The notes below the pieces were generated by a model. That model ran no database searches. It saw only the letters and a program-made list of their open reading frames with translations, and was not told the DNA's origin. From positions 1 to 39,366 of the forward strand of contig LRSL01000009.1 of assembly GCA_001563335.1 (NCBI GenBank): a stretch of DNA of 39,366 nt. Reading direction: 5' to 3'. Both the position numbers and the translations under genes were made by a program. This document shows positions 14,951 to 24,127 of the stretch, piece by piece. This DNA is from Candidatus Thorarchaeota archaeon SMTZ1-45 (GTDB lineage: Archaea; Asgardarchaeota; Thorarchaeia; Thorarchaeales; Thorarchaeaceae). Every line of letters begins with the position of its first letter. Position 1 is the first letter of the stretch.

Positions 14951-14970
14951 CTACCGACATATGTCGGTAG
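14951..14970. promoter_or_regulatory. perfect 20-bp palindrome (operator candidate)
   Basis: CTACCGACATATGTCGGTAG reads identically on both strands. It is in the divergent promoter region between Bat-type regulator 2 and the aminotransferase/racemase-like gene, directly upstream of the regulator's TATA-like element. This placement fits an operator for the regulator itself. Binding is inferred. Confidence 0.6.
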
Positions 14971-15150
14971 GCATATGGAATCTGCAGTTCAATCTGCTAT
15001 ATCCTGTTTACAACAATGCTCCCTTCAGATTGATATCTTTGATAATGGTTATAGGCAAATTTGTTGATGATGAATGTGAAATAATCAGGGCATTAGAAAA
15101 TTTCTGGATGCCCAAAGGAAATGACTGCTTGTGATGGAGGATTAATTATA

Positions 15151-16572
15151 ATGTTAGATGATAAGTTTAGAGACCTGCATCTCTCAAATTCAGCGAAAAT
15201 TCTTGAGAAACCTCCTGGTCCTCGGTCGAGAGAAATGTTGCAAAAACAAGATCATGCTGAAAGTGCAGCAGTTTCATATCCGAAGGCAATTCCAGTAGCT
15301 TTTGCAGAGGGAAAAGGTGCGACTCTGAAGGATGTTGATGGCAACATCTACATAGATTTCTTTGCAGGGGCTGGAGTCCTAAATGTAGGGCACTGTAATC
15401 CAGAGGTTGTTGAGGCTGCAAAGGAGCAGATGGATAAACTAACTCATGCTCTAGACTTTCCAACTCCTATTCGGATGGAACTTGTAGATGAGGTACTCTC
15501 AGTCCTCCCAACGAGATTGAAGAATATCGCCAAGCTTCTCTTTGTTGCTCCAACAGGCTCTGATGCAGTTGAATCTGCGATGAAGCTAGCGAAGTTCAAC
15601 ACAGGTCGGATTGGAATGATATCTTTTGAAGGAGCATATCATGGAATGACTGCAGGTGCAATAACCCTGACAGCAAATAAGGCATTGAAGCAGAGCTTAA
15701 TGCCAATGATCCCCGAGGTGCACTTCTTACCCTACGCGTATTGCTACCGATGTCCCTTTGGAAGAGAATATTCAGAATGTGGCCTTGAGTGTGCCAGATA
15801 CCTCGAACATGTGTTGGAGGACCCCAAGTCCGGAGTAGTTGATCCAGCAGCTATTATCATAGAGGCTGTTCAAGGAGAGGGAGGTTCACTTCCAGCGCCT
15901 GATGAGTTTCTCAAGGAGGTCAAGCGAATTTCACGCGAATATTGTGTCCCTCTCATAGTGGATGAGATTCAAGCAGGCATGAGTAGAACTGGGAAGATGT
16001 GGGCCTACCAACATTCAGGTATAATTCCTGATATAATGACAATCTCAAAGGGAATTGGGGGAGGTCTTCCATTGTCTGTATTAGTTTTCGATGAGAAGCT
16101 AGACACTTGGGAAAAAGGTGCGCATGTAGGAACATTCAGGGGTAACGTTGTGGCACTAGCAGCGGGTGTTGCGACATTGAGATTCATCAAGAAGCATAAG
16201 TTATGGAACCATGCAAAAAGACTGGGTGAAGATGTGTTCTTTCCGTACCTTGAGGAAATACAAGAGGAAAGCAGGTTTATTGGAGATACTCGTGGAAAGG
16301 GCTTGATGATAGGGGTTGAATTTGTGAAGGATAAAAAGAGCAAGCAACCGTGGACTGAGTTTGCGAAAGAGATTCGGAAGGCATGCTACCAAAGAGGGCT
16401 TATAGTAGAGATTGGTGGTCATTTCTCCAACGTAGTCCGATTTATGCCTCCTCTTGTATTAACAAAGGAACTTGCAGAAGCTGGCCTCGAAATATTCGCA
16501 GATTCTGTAAGAGAAGTTGAAAACGCAAATAAAGACGCTGAATTTCCTACCTTAACATCTCAACTAAGCTGA
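15151..16572 (+). CDS. class III PLP enzyme: aminotransferase or amino-acid racemase
   Basis: This is a fold-type I PLP enzyme of 473 aa from the class III aminotransferase family. Seen are 'YIDFFAGAGVLNVGHCNPEV' (about 60-79), 'FEGAYHGMTAGA', 'IIIEAVQGEGG', 'LIVDEIQAGMSRTGKMWA' (the PLP-ring Asp), and Lys300 in 'TISKGIGGG' (Schiff base). The insert 'YCYRCPFGREYSECGLEC' is typical of an archaeal subgroup that contains GABA-aminotransferase-like enzymes and the broad-specificity amino-acid racemases of Thermococcales. The converging neighbour deacylates N-acyl-D-amino acids, which makes a racemase role attractive but unproven. The frame opens at 15121. A GGAGG at 15136-15140 with a 10-nt gap selects the ATG at 15151. 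Its 3' end overlaps the neighbour by 9 bp. Confidence 0.85.
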   Translation: MLDDKFRDLHLSNSAKILEKPPGPRSREMLQKQDHAESAAVSYPKAIPVAFAEGKGATLKDVDGNIYIDFFAGAGVLNVGHCNPEVVEAAKEQMDKLTHALDFPTPIRMELVDEVLSVLPTRLKNIAKLLFVAPTGSDAVESAMKLAKFNTGRIGMISFEGAYHGMTAGAITLTANKALKQSLMPMIPEVHFLPYAYCYRCPFGREYSECGLECARYLEHVLEDPKSGVVDPAAIIIEAVQGEGGSLPAPDEFLKEVKRISREYCVPLIVDEIQAGMSRTGKMWAYQHSGIIPDIMTISKGIGGGLPLSVLVFDEKLDTWEKGAHVGTFRGNVVALAAGVATLRFIKKHKLWNHAKRLGEDVFFPYLEEIQEESRFIGDTRGKGLMIGVEFVKDKKSKQPWTEFAKEIRKACYQRGLIVEIGGHFSNVVRFMPPLVLTKELAEAGLEIFADSVREVENANKDAEFPTLTSQLS

Positions 16573-18213
16573 GCTGAGTTTCACCTCATTTTTGAGGACT
16601 CTACCAGGGAACACATTCAACTGTTTGGCATCATCCACTACAATCTCTCCATTAACAATCACAGAGTGTATTCCTACTGGAAACTGGTGGGGGTTGAGAA
16701 AAGTGGCTTTATCTCGGATTCTTTCCGAATCGAACACAACCATATCCGCGCAGAACCCCTCTCGTATCAAACCTCGGTTTCTAAGTCTAAGTGTTTCTGC
16801 TGGAAATCCAGTCATTTTCCAGACTGCCTCTTCCAATGTTAACAATCTGTCTTCTCTCACATACTTACCTAGGACTCTTGGATATGTCCCATAGGATCTA
16901 GGATGCGGGCTGATGTAACTAAAAACCCCAGTGGGAGAAAGCCCCCATCCATCCGTCGCTATCATGGTGTGTTTGTCTTTCATGATACGTCGAATATCCT
17001 CCTCACCCATGCTCTCGATAGTCATGGAAACTTCCCCTACTTCATCAAGCAGAAGTTGATAGAGCAACAAGAAGTTGTCTGAGTAGCCGTATTCCTCTGC
17101 TATTTGTAGTAGGCTCATCCCCTGAATTGTCCTCCATTTGTCAGACTTTACTGATGCTATGTAGATACCATCCCATCCAACTTCCTTGATTATGTTCTCC
17201 CATCCCTCAATTCCACCATCGACGTCTCTCTTGATTTGCATTTGAGATTCAGGAGATTTTAGATGCTCAAGAATACTCTCCATTCCCCCCTCATGAACCC
17301 ACGGAGGCAGTACTGATATTAGCGATGTCATACCGCGGTTATAGGGGTACTGATCACATCTAATACGAGTGCCTCGGCTGTTCGCATCTGCAATAAGCTT
17401 GAGTGTGTGTTTGCTTGTTCCCCAATATGGCCTTCCAGCTATCTTGTGATGTGCAATCTGTCCTCCTCTACAACCTGACTCTTCCACAATGCGAATTAGC
17501 TCCTTAACAGCCTGAACTACGGTTGCTCCCTCTCCTCTGATATGAGAGGAGTATATCCCGTTGTATTCCGCCACTGTTTTAGCTAACTCGATGATTTCAT
17601 TAATCGATGCGAATATTTGCGGTGCATAAAAGAGTCCTGTACTTAGTCCGAAGGCTCCAGCCTCCATAGCCTCCGCGACGCTGGCTTTCATATTAGCAAG
17701 TTCATTCTTCGTAGGTTCTCGGTTCTCAGCTGCTGGACCTGCAGCTATTCTAACAGTCCCAAAACCGACAAGCGGGACCATATTGATTGGTATTCCAGTA
17801 TTCTTCAATGTTTCAAGGTACTCTCTAAAACTACGCCAGGTAATATTCAGTCTATGACCGGGAGGCGAAAAAATGTCAAACTCACTCTGAATAAGGTCGA
17901 GTGTATCATCGTTGACAGGAGCAAGCGACGATCCACAGTTACCAATAACAGATGTAGTGACGCCTTGTCGTATCATTGACTCGAGTCTATTATCAAAAGG
18001 TATGCTCATGTCGGAATGGCTGTGAATGTCAATGAAGCCTGGGCAAACAACTAGTCCCTCTGCATCAATTACAACCTTGGCATCAGTGGTACCATTCGAC
18101 CCGATATGCGAGATATGACCATCACTCACTCCAACATTAGCTTTGAGGGATTTCCGTCCTGAGCCATCCACTATGGTTCCATTGCGAATTAAGAGGTCAA
18201 GCTCACTTGTCAT
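16564..18213 (-). CDS. N-acyl-D-amino-acid deacylase (D-aminoacylase)
   Basis: This amidohydrolase of 549 aa is predicted to release D-amino acids from N-acyl-D-amino acids. Metal-site motifs: 'FIDIHSHSD' (His64, His66), 'GNCGSS' with the bridging Cys93 typical of this subclass, 'SHIRGEG', 'AHHK', and 'IATDGWG' with the catalytic Asp. Small N- and C-terminal beta-sandwich parts ('LLIRNGTIVDGSG' and 'ADMVVFDSERIRDKATF...IVNGEIVVDD') complete the fold. The frame extends to 18273, but GGAGAG about 8 nt before the ATG at 18213 fixes the start. It converges with and overlaps the PLP-enzyme gene, which could supply or consume the D-amino acid. Related dihydroorotase/prolidase-like enzymes are less likely given the Cys motif. 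Confidence 0.88.
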   Translation of the reverse strand: MTSELDLLIRNGTIVDGSGRKSLKANVGVSDGHISHIGSNGTTDAKVVIDAEGLVVCPGFIDIHSHSDMSIPFDNRLESMIRQGVTTSVIGNCGSSLAPVNDDTLDLIQSEFDIFSPPGHRLNITWRSFREYLETLKNTGIPINMVPLVGFGTVRIAAGPAAENREPTKNELANMKASVAEAMEAGAFGLSTGLFYAPQIFASINEIIELAKTVAEYNGIYSSHIRGEGATVVQAVKELIRIVEESGCRGGQIAHHKIAGRPYWGTSKHTLKLIADANSRGTRIRCDQYPYNRGMTSLISVLPPWVHEGGMESILEHLKSPESQMQIKRDVDGGIEGWENIIKEVGWDGIYIASVKSDKWRTIQGMSLLQIAEEYGYSDNFLLLYQLLLDEVGEVSMTIESMGEEDIRRIMKDKHTMIATDGWGLSPTGVFSYISPHPRSYGTYPRVLGKYVREDRLLTLEEAVWKMTGFPAETLRLRNRGLIREGFCADMVVFDSERIRDKATFLNPHQFPVGIHSVIVNGEIVVDDAKQLNVFPGRVLKNEVKLSSA

Positions 18214-18512
18214 CAACCATCTCTCCAATGAGCAGACTGATTTCACTTTAGTTTCAACATAGGATTGCTGCAACAGTTCTGCTGCTACTTACTTTGATTG
18301 CTTGAATCACTATGAGGTTCTATAAATCGCACCAAAAGCCTGTTTCTGGTCAGAGCTCAACATCTAATGCTCTTAAACATTCTTGATGGGTCGTTCCATG
18401 AGTTGACAAGTGATTATTTGCATCCACCGTCGAAGATAATCCTCTAAGCAGACTTATAGCACGAATCTGATATGTTTCTTAAGAATTATCAATAATAGGA
18501 GGAACGAATCAA

Positions 18513-19301
18513 TTGGTATTCAACCCCCTTGGTCCAGGTCTTGACTGGGCTTGGGATTTTGTGGCAATGATAATCTCAATCATTGCTGTGATGCTCGTGG
18601 TGCTGATTAATGGTGCTATTCAGAAGAGTGGAAAACTCTCATCTGATGTGACAAGAAAGATTGTGCATATTTTTGCAGCCCCAGTCTTTCTGTTGACATG
18701 GTATCTCTATTCTGGAGGGATTTTCAGTCGCTACATAGCAATGATAGTCCCTATTCTTTTTGTACTCCTCTTTGTAGGGATTGGGAGTGGGAAGGTGAAG
18801 AATGAAGCATTTGTTGCGTCTATGTCACGCTCTGGTGACCCTGGAGAGCTATTGAAAGGAACCCTCTACTATGCCATAATGATAGTCCTAGTTACTCTAC
18901 TCTGGTTCTATATTCCTGCAAATCCGATGGCTTTTGTCATACTTGGTTGCTTAGCTGGCGGCGACGGTCTAGCGGATGTAATAGGAAGAAAGTACGGAGG
19001 CGAACGCAAGTTTGGAATAGCTGGTGCTGAGAAGACTGTTGCAGGCTCTATTGGGATGTTCATTGGATCGTTCTTGTTCAGTTATATCCTAATTGCAATC
19101 TTCTCTCTGGAGTTGGTAGCCTTCGACTTAGTCGCGCTATTCCTTCCAATTCTGGTCATCAGTCTTGTTGCCACAATCGTGGAAGCAATCTCACCTCCCA
19201 ACTTAGATAACTGGATTGTCCCGATTGTAGTAATTGTGATGGTGGTTCTCTTCATCTATCTGGTTCCTGCTTGGTGGCCATTTTCATTCCTGACCATTTA
19301 G
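18513..19301 (+). CDS. polyprenol (dolichol/phytol) kinase-like membrane protein
   Basis: This is a 262-aa integral membrane protein with about seven hydrophobic segments. It is related to the SEC59/VTE5 CTP-dependent polyprenol kinases and, more distantly, CDP-diglyceride synthases. The conserved cytidylyl-binding loop is seen: 'SSDVTRKIVHIFAAP' (about 39-53), and 'GGDGLADVIGRKYGGERKFG....GAEKTVAGS' (about 151-183), followed by 'EAISPPNLDNW'. It would phosphorylate an isoprenoid alcohol such as dolichol. The start is a TTG, fixed by AGGAGG at 18497-18502 with a 10-nt gap. It is followed after 20 bp by isopentenyl phosphate kinase, so both belong to one isoprenoid operon. Confidence 0.82.
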   Translation: MVFNPLGPGLDWAWDFVAMIISIIAVMLVVLINGAIQKSGKLSSDVTRKIVHIFAAPVFLLTWYLYSGGIFSRYIAMIVPILFVLLFVGIGSGKVKNEAFVASMSRSGDPGELLKGTLYYAIMIVLVTLLWFYIPANPMAFVILGCLAGGDGLADVIGRKYGGERKFGIAGAEKTVAGSIGMFIGSFLFSYILIAIFSLELVAFDLVALFLPILVISLVATIVEAISPPNLDNWIVPIVVIVMVVLFIYLVPAWWPFSFLTI

Positions 19302-19321
19302 CATCAGATAGGTGATAGCAA

Positions 19322-20137
19322 ATGGGAAAAGACCTCACAGTTATCAAACTGGGTGGTTCACTATTAACTGACAAGTCGAAGCCATATGAAGCAAGAAGTT
19401 CTGTGATGAAGTCCACCGCACGTGAAATCAAGTCTTGCATGGATGAAGGACTCATAGAGTCCCTTGTGATTGTTCATGGGGTTGGGTCTTTTGGACATCC
19501 TCCAGTTCTTGAGCATAAACTCCACAAAGGCTATACAGGACCTGAGCAGTTCATTCCTCTTTCCAAGACACAACGGGTGGTCAATGAGTTTAGACATATG
19601 ATAACTAAGGAGTTCCAAGAAGCTGGTCTCCCTGTGAACCTTCTCCATCCATCGTCAATGATTGTTGCTGAGAAGATGAGGATTGTCAAGACTTTCTTTG
19701 AACCCCTTGAGGGTTGGATCAATCTAGGAATGATACCTCTCCTTGGAGGTGACCTTCTTTATGACGCCACTATGGGATTTAGTGTTGGTAGTGGTGATTT
19801 AATGGCTATTGAACTTGCACGTAAACTTGGTGCTAAACGGCTAATCTACGCCATGGATGTTGCTGGTTACTATGATGATAATCCACAAACTAATTCTGAT
19901 GCAAAGTTAATGGACCGAATAACACTCTCCGAACTCAACAATATTCTGAGGGCTATGGAGCAAAAAGGAGCTGCAGATGCTAGTGGTGCAATGAAAGGGA
20001 AACTATACTCCATCAGCACAGCAAGCGATCTTATAGCAGGTGGACTAGATGTTGCGTTAGTATCCATGATGAACGAAGGCAATCTGACAGCACTTCTACG
20101 AGGACAAGCTGTTCCTTGTACCCGAATAGTCCCTTAG
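19322..20137 (+). CDS. isopentenyl phosphate kinase
   Basis: This 271-aa amino-acid-kinase-fold enzyme phosphorylates isopentenyl phosphate to isopentenyl diphosphate with ATP, the last step of the archaeal variant mevalonate pathway. Seen are 'KLGGSLLTDKS' (about 9-19), the catalytic-site His59 in 'HGVGSFGHP', 'GDLLYD' (about 144-149), 'DVAGYYDDNP' (about 180-189), and 'ADASGAMKGKL', where the Lys and Gly bind the ATP phosphates. The spacing is typical of IPKs rather than of UMP or glutamate kinases. It is the second gene of the operon with the polyprenol kinase-like protein. Confidence 0.92.
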   Translation: MGKDLTVIKLGGSLLTDKSKPYEARSSVMKSTAREIKSCMDEGLIESLVIVHGVGSFGHPPVLEHKLHKGYTGPEQFIPLSKTQRVVNEFRHMITKEFQEAGLPVNLLHPSSMIVAEKMRIVKTFFEPLEGWINLGMIPLLGGDLLYDATMGFSVGSGDLMAIELARKLGAKRLIYAMDVAGYYDDNPQTNSDAKLMDRITLSELNNILRAMEQKGAADASGAMKGKLYSISTASDLIAGGLDVALVSMMNEGNLTALLRGQAVPCTRIVP

Positions 20138-20178
20138 TGATGATGGTGTTACACTCTTAGGTGTCTAACACCTCGTCT

Positions 20179-21393
20179 TTATTTTTCTTTAATCAACTTT
20201 AGATAGGTTCGAATCAACTCATCATAGTGTATTTTAATGTCGAATTTTGCTTCAACTGTCTTTCTTCCATTTCTGCCAATTTTCTCTCGAAGCCTCTTGT
20301 CTTGTAACAAAGTAACAATTGCTCTAACAAGTTCTCTTACATTATCTGGAGGCACGGTCAAGCCATCAACATTGTTCGTGATAATCTCACTTGGTCCGAA
20401 CACATTGGTCGTGACAACAGGAACTCCACATGCCATTGCTTCCAAAATTGAAAGTCCAAATGGTTCCTCTCTTGAGGGATAGATGAACACTCGACTCTGA
20501 TTGATGAGATTAGGTACCTGTTCTGTGTTCACTACACCTAGATAGTCAACCATATCGGACACATCTTTTCTTTCAAAATCATCTAGTAGCTGGTTCCTGA
20601 GGGACCCTTCCCCTGTCATCAAAAACCGTAATGATGGGAAGTCTGATTTCAGAAGTGAGAGCATCTCAGGAAACAGGTCAACTGCTTTCATCGACTCCAG
20701 TCTGCCAAGAAAGGCGATATCCCACTGTTTTGAGGCGTCAGGTTGCGGGTAGAAGACAGATAGGTCTATGCCAAGGTACAATGTGCGAACAGGAATACTC
20801 CTCTTTCTTTCAGTCAAATAATGCTCCAATACTTCTTCAACATTCTTGCTTACTGCGAGAATAAGATTAAAGGGACATGCATCGACAAACGCATCATAGT
20901 CTGTCGTCTGTTTACCACCCGGTAAAATCAGTGGTTTTGGTCTTCCATGTATTGTGGCTATCATTGGGAGGTCTTTGAACTCATTTTGTTCTCGAATTCT
21001 CTCAAGAACGCGATTAAATACTACATAGGGACTATGTGCGTGTATCAGATCCGGGTTTACAGTACGAATTAGCTGAGATAATTTTTGATTTAAGGCATCA
21101 ACATTCAGAGTCAAATCATCTGGATTAAACATCTCATCAACTACTCTCTCGCGTTCCTCCTCTGATAAAGAGAAGAATTCCCATTTTCTAGCCTCAAGGA
21201 GATTTCCTTTGAGATAGTAGACTCGATAATGCTCATTGTCGATAAATTCTGACGAATCTCGTTTTGCAGCCTGAGTGACTACTATTGACTCATGTCCTCT
21301 CTCTGCCAACTGTTGGGACAGATAATGTAGATATGACTCATAACCCCCAAGACCGGCAGGATTAAGGCTATCACAGAGATGGAGAATCTTCAT
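20179..21393 (-). CDS. GT4-family glycosyltransferase
   Basis: This 404-aa cytoplasmic or peripheral glycosyltransferase of the GT-B fold is likely a transferase of a nucleotide-sugar onto lipid or protein glycans. The N-terminal domain has 'DSLNPAGLGGYESYLHYLSQQLAERGHE' and 'PDLIHAHSPYVVF'. The C-terminal domain (about 215-400) has 'FLGRLESMKAVDLFPEML' and the donor-binding Ex7E motif 'EEPFGLSILEAMACGVPVVTT'. A GGAGT about 8 nt before the ATG supports the start at 21393. That start overlaps the divergent gene's open frame by 15 bp. Confidence 0.9.
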   Translation of the reverse strand: MKILHLCDSLNPAGLGGYESYLHYLSQQLAERGHESIVVTQAAKRDSSEFIDNEHYRVYYLKGNLLEARKWEFFSLSEEERERVVDEMFNPDDLTLNVDALNQKLSQLIRTVNPDLIHAHSPYVVFNRVLERIREQNEFKDLPMIATIHGRPKPLILPGGKQTTDYDAFVDACPFNLILAVSKNVEEVLEHYLTERKRSIPVRTLYLGIDLSVFYPQPDASKQWDIAFLGRLESMKAVDLFPEMLSLLKSDFPSLRFLMTGEGSLRNQLLDDFERKDVSDMVDYLGVVNTEQVPNLINQSRVFIYPSREEPFGLSILEAMACGVPVVTTNVFGPSEIITNNVDGLTVPPDNVRELVRAIVTLLQDKRLREKIGRNGRKTVEAKFDIKIHYDELIRTYLKLIKEK

Positions 21394-22554
21394 CAGTACT
21401 ACTCCGAACTAATCACACAATCTTTGTGTGGACCATCTAATCTATCTAGCTGTTACCACACCCGAAAGATTGTGTCTGGTGTTGATCAATTGAACGACCT
21501 TGCACGTATCGATTTGCCGGCTCTTGTAAGGGACCGTGATATCTATCATGATTTAGAAGGTCGTGTCTTTGTAGTACTCGGATACATTCAACCATCTAAC
21601 CGAATACTCTCTTTTCTCAAGTACATTCCCGATCCATCAGGTGAATGGCAATCCGGTGAAATCAAATACAAGCGAATATTCTGGGGCAGCGTAGGCTCCA
21701 CTGTTGAAGGGATGAAAATTATCTCTCCTGACTATATAGTCGAAGACTCTCATTTTGGTACTGATCTATTGGAGCCTCCAAGAGAGGTTGTTGCAAAATA
21801 CTTCAGCCCAGAGATCAGACTGAAAGAGATCATGGATGTTGGTCCTGCTGACCCCCTTGAGGAACTTGCACAACGTGGAGCAAACACACTTCATGACACA
21901 CTAGGTATTTCATGCGATCAAATCGGAGTCGCAGGAAGTGTTCTCTGGAAAGGACATAATCTAGAACGGTCTGATATTAACATGAACATCTATGGGTTTG
22001 ATGTTTCTTGGACTTTGCACAACAATTACAATTTACTCATAGAAGGGAGAGAATATGCACGTCTACGTGACATTGCGGACTGGAAACATGCTATGAATAG
22101 AGTTCATGAAAGGGTTCCAATCATGAAGTCTAAAGACTTGCAGAATCTATTCTCTCGAAGACAGGCGCTCTGTCTGGATGATGTCTGCATTGGGATTACA
22201 CCTATTCTCCTGCCACATGAAACTCCAATCACACATGGTAGCGAATCATATGCAACATTAACTACAAAGCCTATGACAGTCACAATGGAGATTGAAGACT
22301 CCGAATATGGCATCTTCCATCCAGCAATCTATGAAGGACAATCATCACCGCTTGATGTTCTTGATGGAGATTCTGTGAGTCGAATCATGGTGTATGATGG
22401 TGCTTTCGGAGGGCTTCTCAGAACTGGTGACCGTGTAGAAGTCACTGGAACCCTCCAAAGAGTTGTTCCGAGAAGTGAGGCTTCACCTTTCTATCAGATA
22501 ATGGTGGGCACAAAATCAGGAGCTGGCAAGGAGTATATCCGACTACTTGTCTGA
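21379..22554 (+). CDS. archaeal nucleotidyltransferase-like protein
   Basis: The protein is about 391 aa and may belong to an archaeal predicted nucleotidyltransferase family (COG1665-like). 'IGVAGSVLWKGHNLERSDINMNIYG' (about 188-212) resembles the GS-x(n)-D.D motif of minimal nucleotidyltransferases, but one motif Asp is Asn (DIN where D.D is usual). The C-terminal part (from about 300) has a beta-rich 'YGIFHPAIYEG....SRIMVYDGAFGGLLRTGDRVEVTGTLQRV', like an OB fold. The start is unclear: the ATG at 21379 overlaps the divergent glycosyltransferase gene by 15 bp, and later TTG (21424) or GTG (21472) codons are possible. Its stop is 43 bp before trm5, and they may share a transcript. No substrate is known. 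Confidence 0.65.
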   Translation: MENLHQYYSELITQSLCGPSNLSSCYHTRKIVSGVDQLNDLARIDLPALVRDRDIYHDLEGRVFVVLGYIQPSNRILSFLKYIPDPSGEWQSGEIKYKRIFWGSVGSTVEGMKIISPDYIVEDSHFGTDLLEPPREVVAKYFSPEIRLKEIMDVGPADPLEELAQRGANTLHDTLGISCDQIGVAGSVLWKGHNLERSDINMNIYGFDVSWTLHNNYNLLIEGREYARLRDIADWKHAMNRVHERVPIMKSKDLQNLFSRRQALCLDDVCIGITPILLPHETPITHGSESYATLTTKPMTVTMEIEDSEYGIFHPAIYEGQSSPLDVLDGDSVSRIMVYDGAFGGLLRTGDRVEVTGTLQRVVPRSEASPFYQIMVGTKSGAGKEYIRLLV

Positions 22555-22597
22555 AGAAGTATCACAAGTGTCTTAGGTCTGAAGGTCTCTTCTCAAA

Positions 22598-23653
22598 ATG
22601 ATGACATCAAAAAAACTATTCCTGAAGGTTGCAGCCACTGATGGAGAGCGAACTAGAAAGGCACTTCTAGAACATAATTTGCTTGACACAAACCACAAGA
22701 TATTGTCACAAGACAGCTCACTCTTCATACCTCTCATTCATGAGGTCAAGAAGGAATCTATTGACTCAATGCTTGGTCCTATCAACTATGAAACTGGAGA
22801 AATGGAATTTGCCCCCATATCTGAAGGTCCTAAGAACCTAATAGAAGCCCTTGCAGATCATCTCAGTCCTACTGAACTTGACCTTGTTCCTCGAGCATAT
22901 GATCTGATTGGGGATATCGCTATTCTGGAGATACCCGAAGAACTATCGAGGCACAGTGAAACAATTGGTCGAGCATTCCACAGTCTCCATAAGAATTTCT
23001 CTACAGTTCTAGCCAAAAAAGGTGCAATCTCAGGGACTACAAGAGTCAGAGAGTATCAGCATCTTGCAGGTGATAAGAAGACAGACACCATTCACATTGA
23101 ATATGGCTGTCGAATTGCAGTTAATCTGTCAAAAGCCTACTTCAGTCCGAGATTACTTGAAGAACACAACAGAATAGCTCAGCTCACAAAGGACAATGAG
23201 TTTGTAGTGGATATGTTCTGTGGTGTTGGTCCATTTCCAATCCACATAGCAAAACAGAGGAAAGCTCATGTTGTAGCCATAGACATCAATCCTGCTGCAA
23301 TAGCTCTTCTCAAAAAGAGTATAGGATTGAATAGACTGGTTGGAACGATTGAGCCAATTGTTGGAGATGTCAAAAGCTTCACCAAGAGGGACATCGCTGA
23401 TCGAGTCATAATGAACCATCCATCAGGAGCGTTTGACTTTGTTTCTGATGCCTGTCGTATCTTGAAACCACAGGGAGTACTACACTACTATGATTTCCAT
23501 GGTGGGAATAATCCAGAGAATGCAATTGCCGACAAGCTCACTCAGCTGGTCAAAGATGCTGGTCATTCTGTTGTCAACGTGAACTTTGTGAGGAGAGTTC
23601 GGGATAGCGCACCATACGAGTATCAAATGGTGGTTGATGCGATTATTGCGTAA
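22598..23653 (+). CDS. trm5: tRNA (guanine37-N1)-methyltransferase Trm5
   Basis: This 351-aa Rossmann-fold methyltransferase uses SAM to make m1G37 in tRNAs, preventing frameshifts. The m1G37 in tRNA-Phe is the substrate of Taw1 (26143-27093). Seen are an N-terminal D1/D2 region, then 'TDTIHIEYGCRIAVNLSKAYFSPRLLEEHNRIAQL', the SAM motif 'VVDMFCGVGPFPIHIAK' (about 206-222), 'VVAIDINPAAI' (Asp of the ribose site), and the active-site 'NHPSGAFDFVSDA' in place of the usual N-x-P. The ATG at 22598 is the only reasonable start. It overlaps the end of the DUF371 gene by 11 bp (convergent). Confidence 0.92.
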   Translation: MMTSKKLFLKVAATDGERTRKALLEHNLLDTNHKILSQDSSLFIPLIHEVKKESIDSMLGPINYETGEMEFAPISEGPKNLIEALADHLSPTELDLVPRAYDLIGDIAILEIPEELSRHSETIGRAFHSLHKNFSTVLAKKGAISGTTRVREYQHLAGDKKTDTIHIEYGCRIAVNLSKAYFSPRLLEEHNRIAQLTKDNEFVVDMFCGVGPFPIHIAKQRKAHVVAIDINPAAIALLKKSIGLNRLVGTIEPIVGDVKSFTKRDIADRVIMNHPSGAFDFVSDACRILKPQGVLHYYDFHGGNNPENAIADKLTQLVKDAGHSVVNVNFVRRVRDSAPYEYQMVVDAIIA

Positions 23654-24068
23654 TATAGACTAATTCACACTCAATGACAACACCACTCACCTTCAATCTT
23701 TTAACAAAATCACGACTAAGATCTGAAGCAGCTTTGTTTGCGTTGACCATTAGTGTTCGTCCACACTCGAAGGCACTTGTCCTAGAAACCATGCTCGTTG
23801 AGTCACCATAGGTCAGTCCAGGGCTTCCAGTTCCAATAATCTCCTCGTTCTGTCCATCAACATCCATTCTGAGGATTATCTTTGTATTCGATAATGAAGC
23901 AAGTCTCTTTATTTCAGGACTTAATTCATTTAGAGTAATTTCTGAACGAACACCAACTATACATGTTCCCTGTTTTGTAAGCTGTTTCTCTGATGTAAGT
24001 TCAACCGTTGTCTTATGCTCACCTATTATGTTCTCATGTCCGTACGCCTTGAAACGCACTCTCTGCAT
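23643..24068 (-). CDS. DUF371 conserved archaeal protein
   Basis: The 141-aa protein matches the DUF371 pattern as I know it: 'RFKAYGHENIIGEHKTTVELTSEKQLTKQGTCIVGV' (about 3-38) and the C-terminal 'RTSAFECGRTLMVNANKAASDLSRDFVKRL'. The family is restricted to archaea and its function is not known. The frame extends upstream to 24110, but an ATG at 24068 gives the family's usual start (MQRVRF). The gene is convergent with trm5 and divergent from pcm (24128), 59 bp away, so their promoters share this gap. Confidence 0.8.
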   Translation of the reverse strand: MQRVRFKAYGHENIIGEHKTTVELTSEKQLTKQGTCIVGVRSEITLNELSPEIKRLASLSNTKIILRMDVDGQNEEIIGTGSPGLTYGDSTSMVSRTSAFECGRTLMVNANKAASDLSRDFVKRLKVSGVVIECELVYITQ

Positions 24069-24127
24069 GATTGTTATACTGCGCCCAAGCCTTTTATGAA
24101 TGCATGCCATCTCTATCAGTGATTCAC

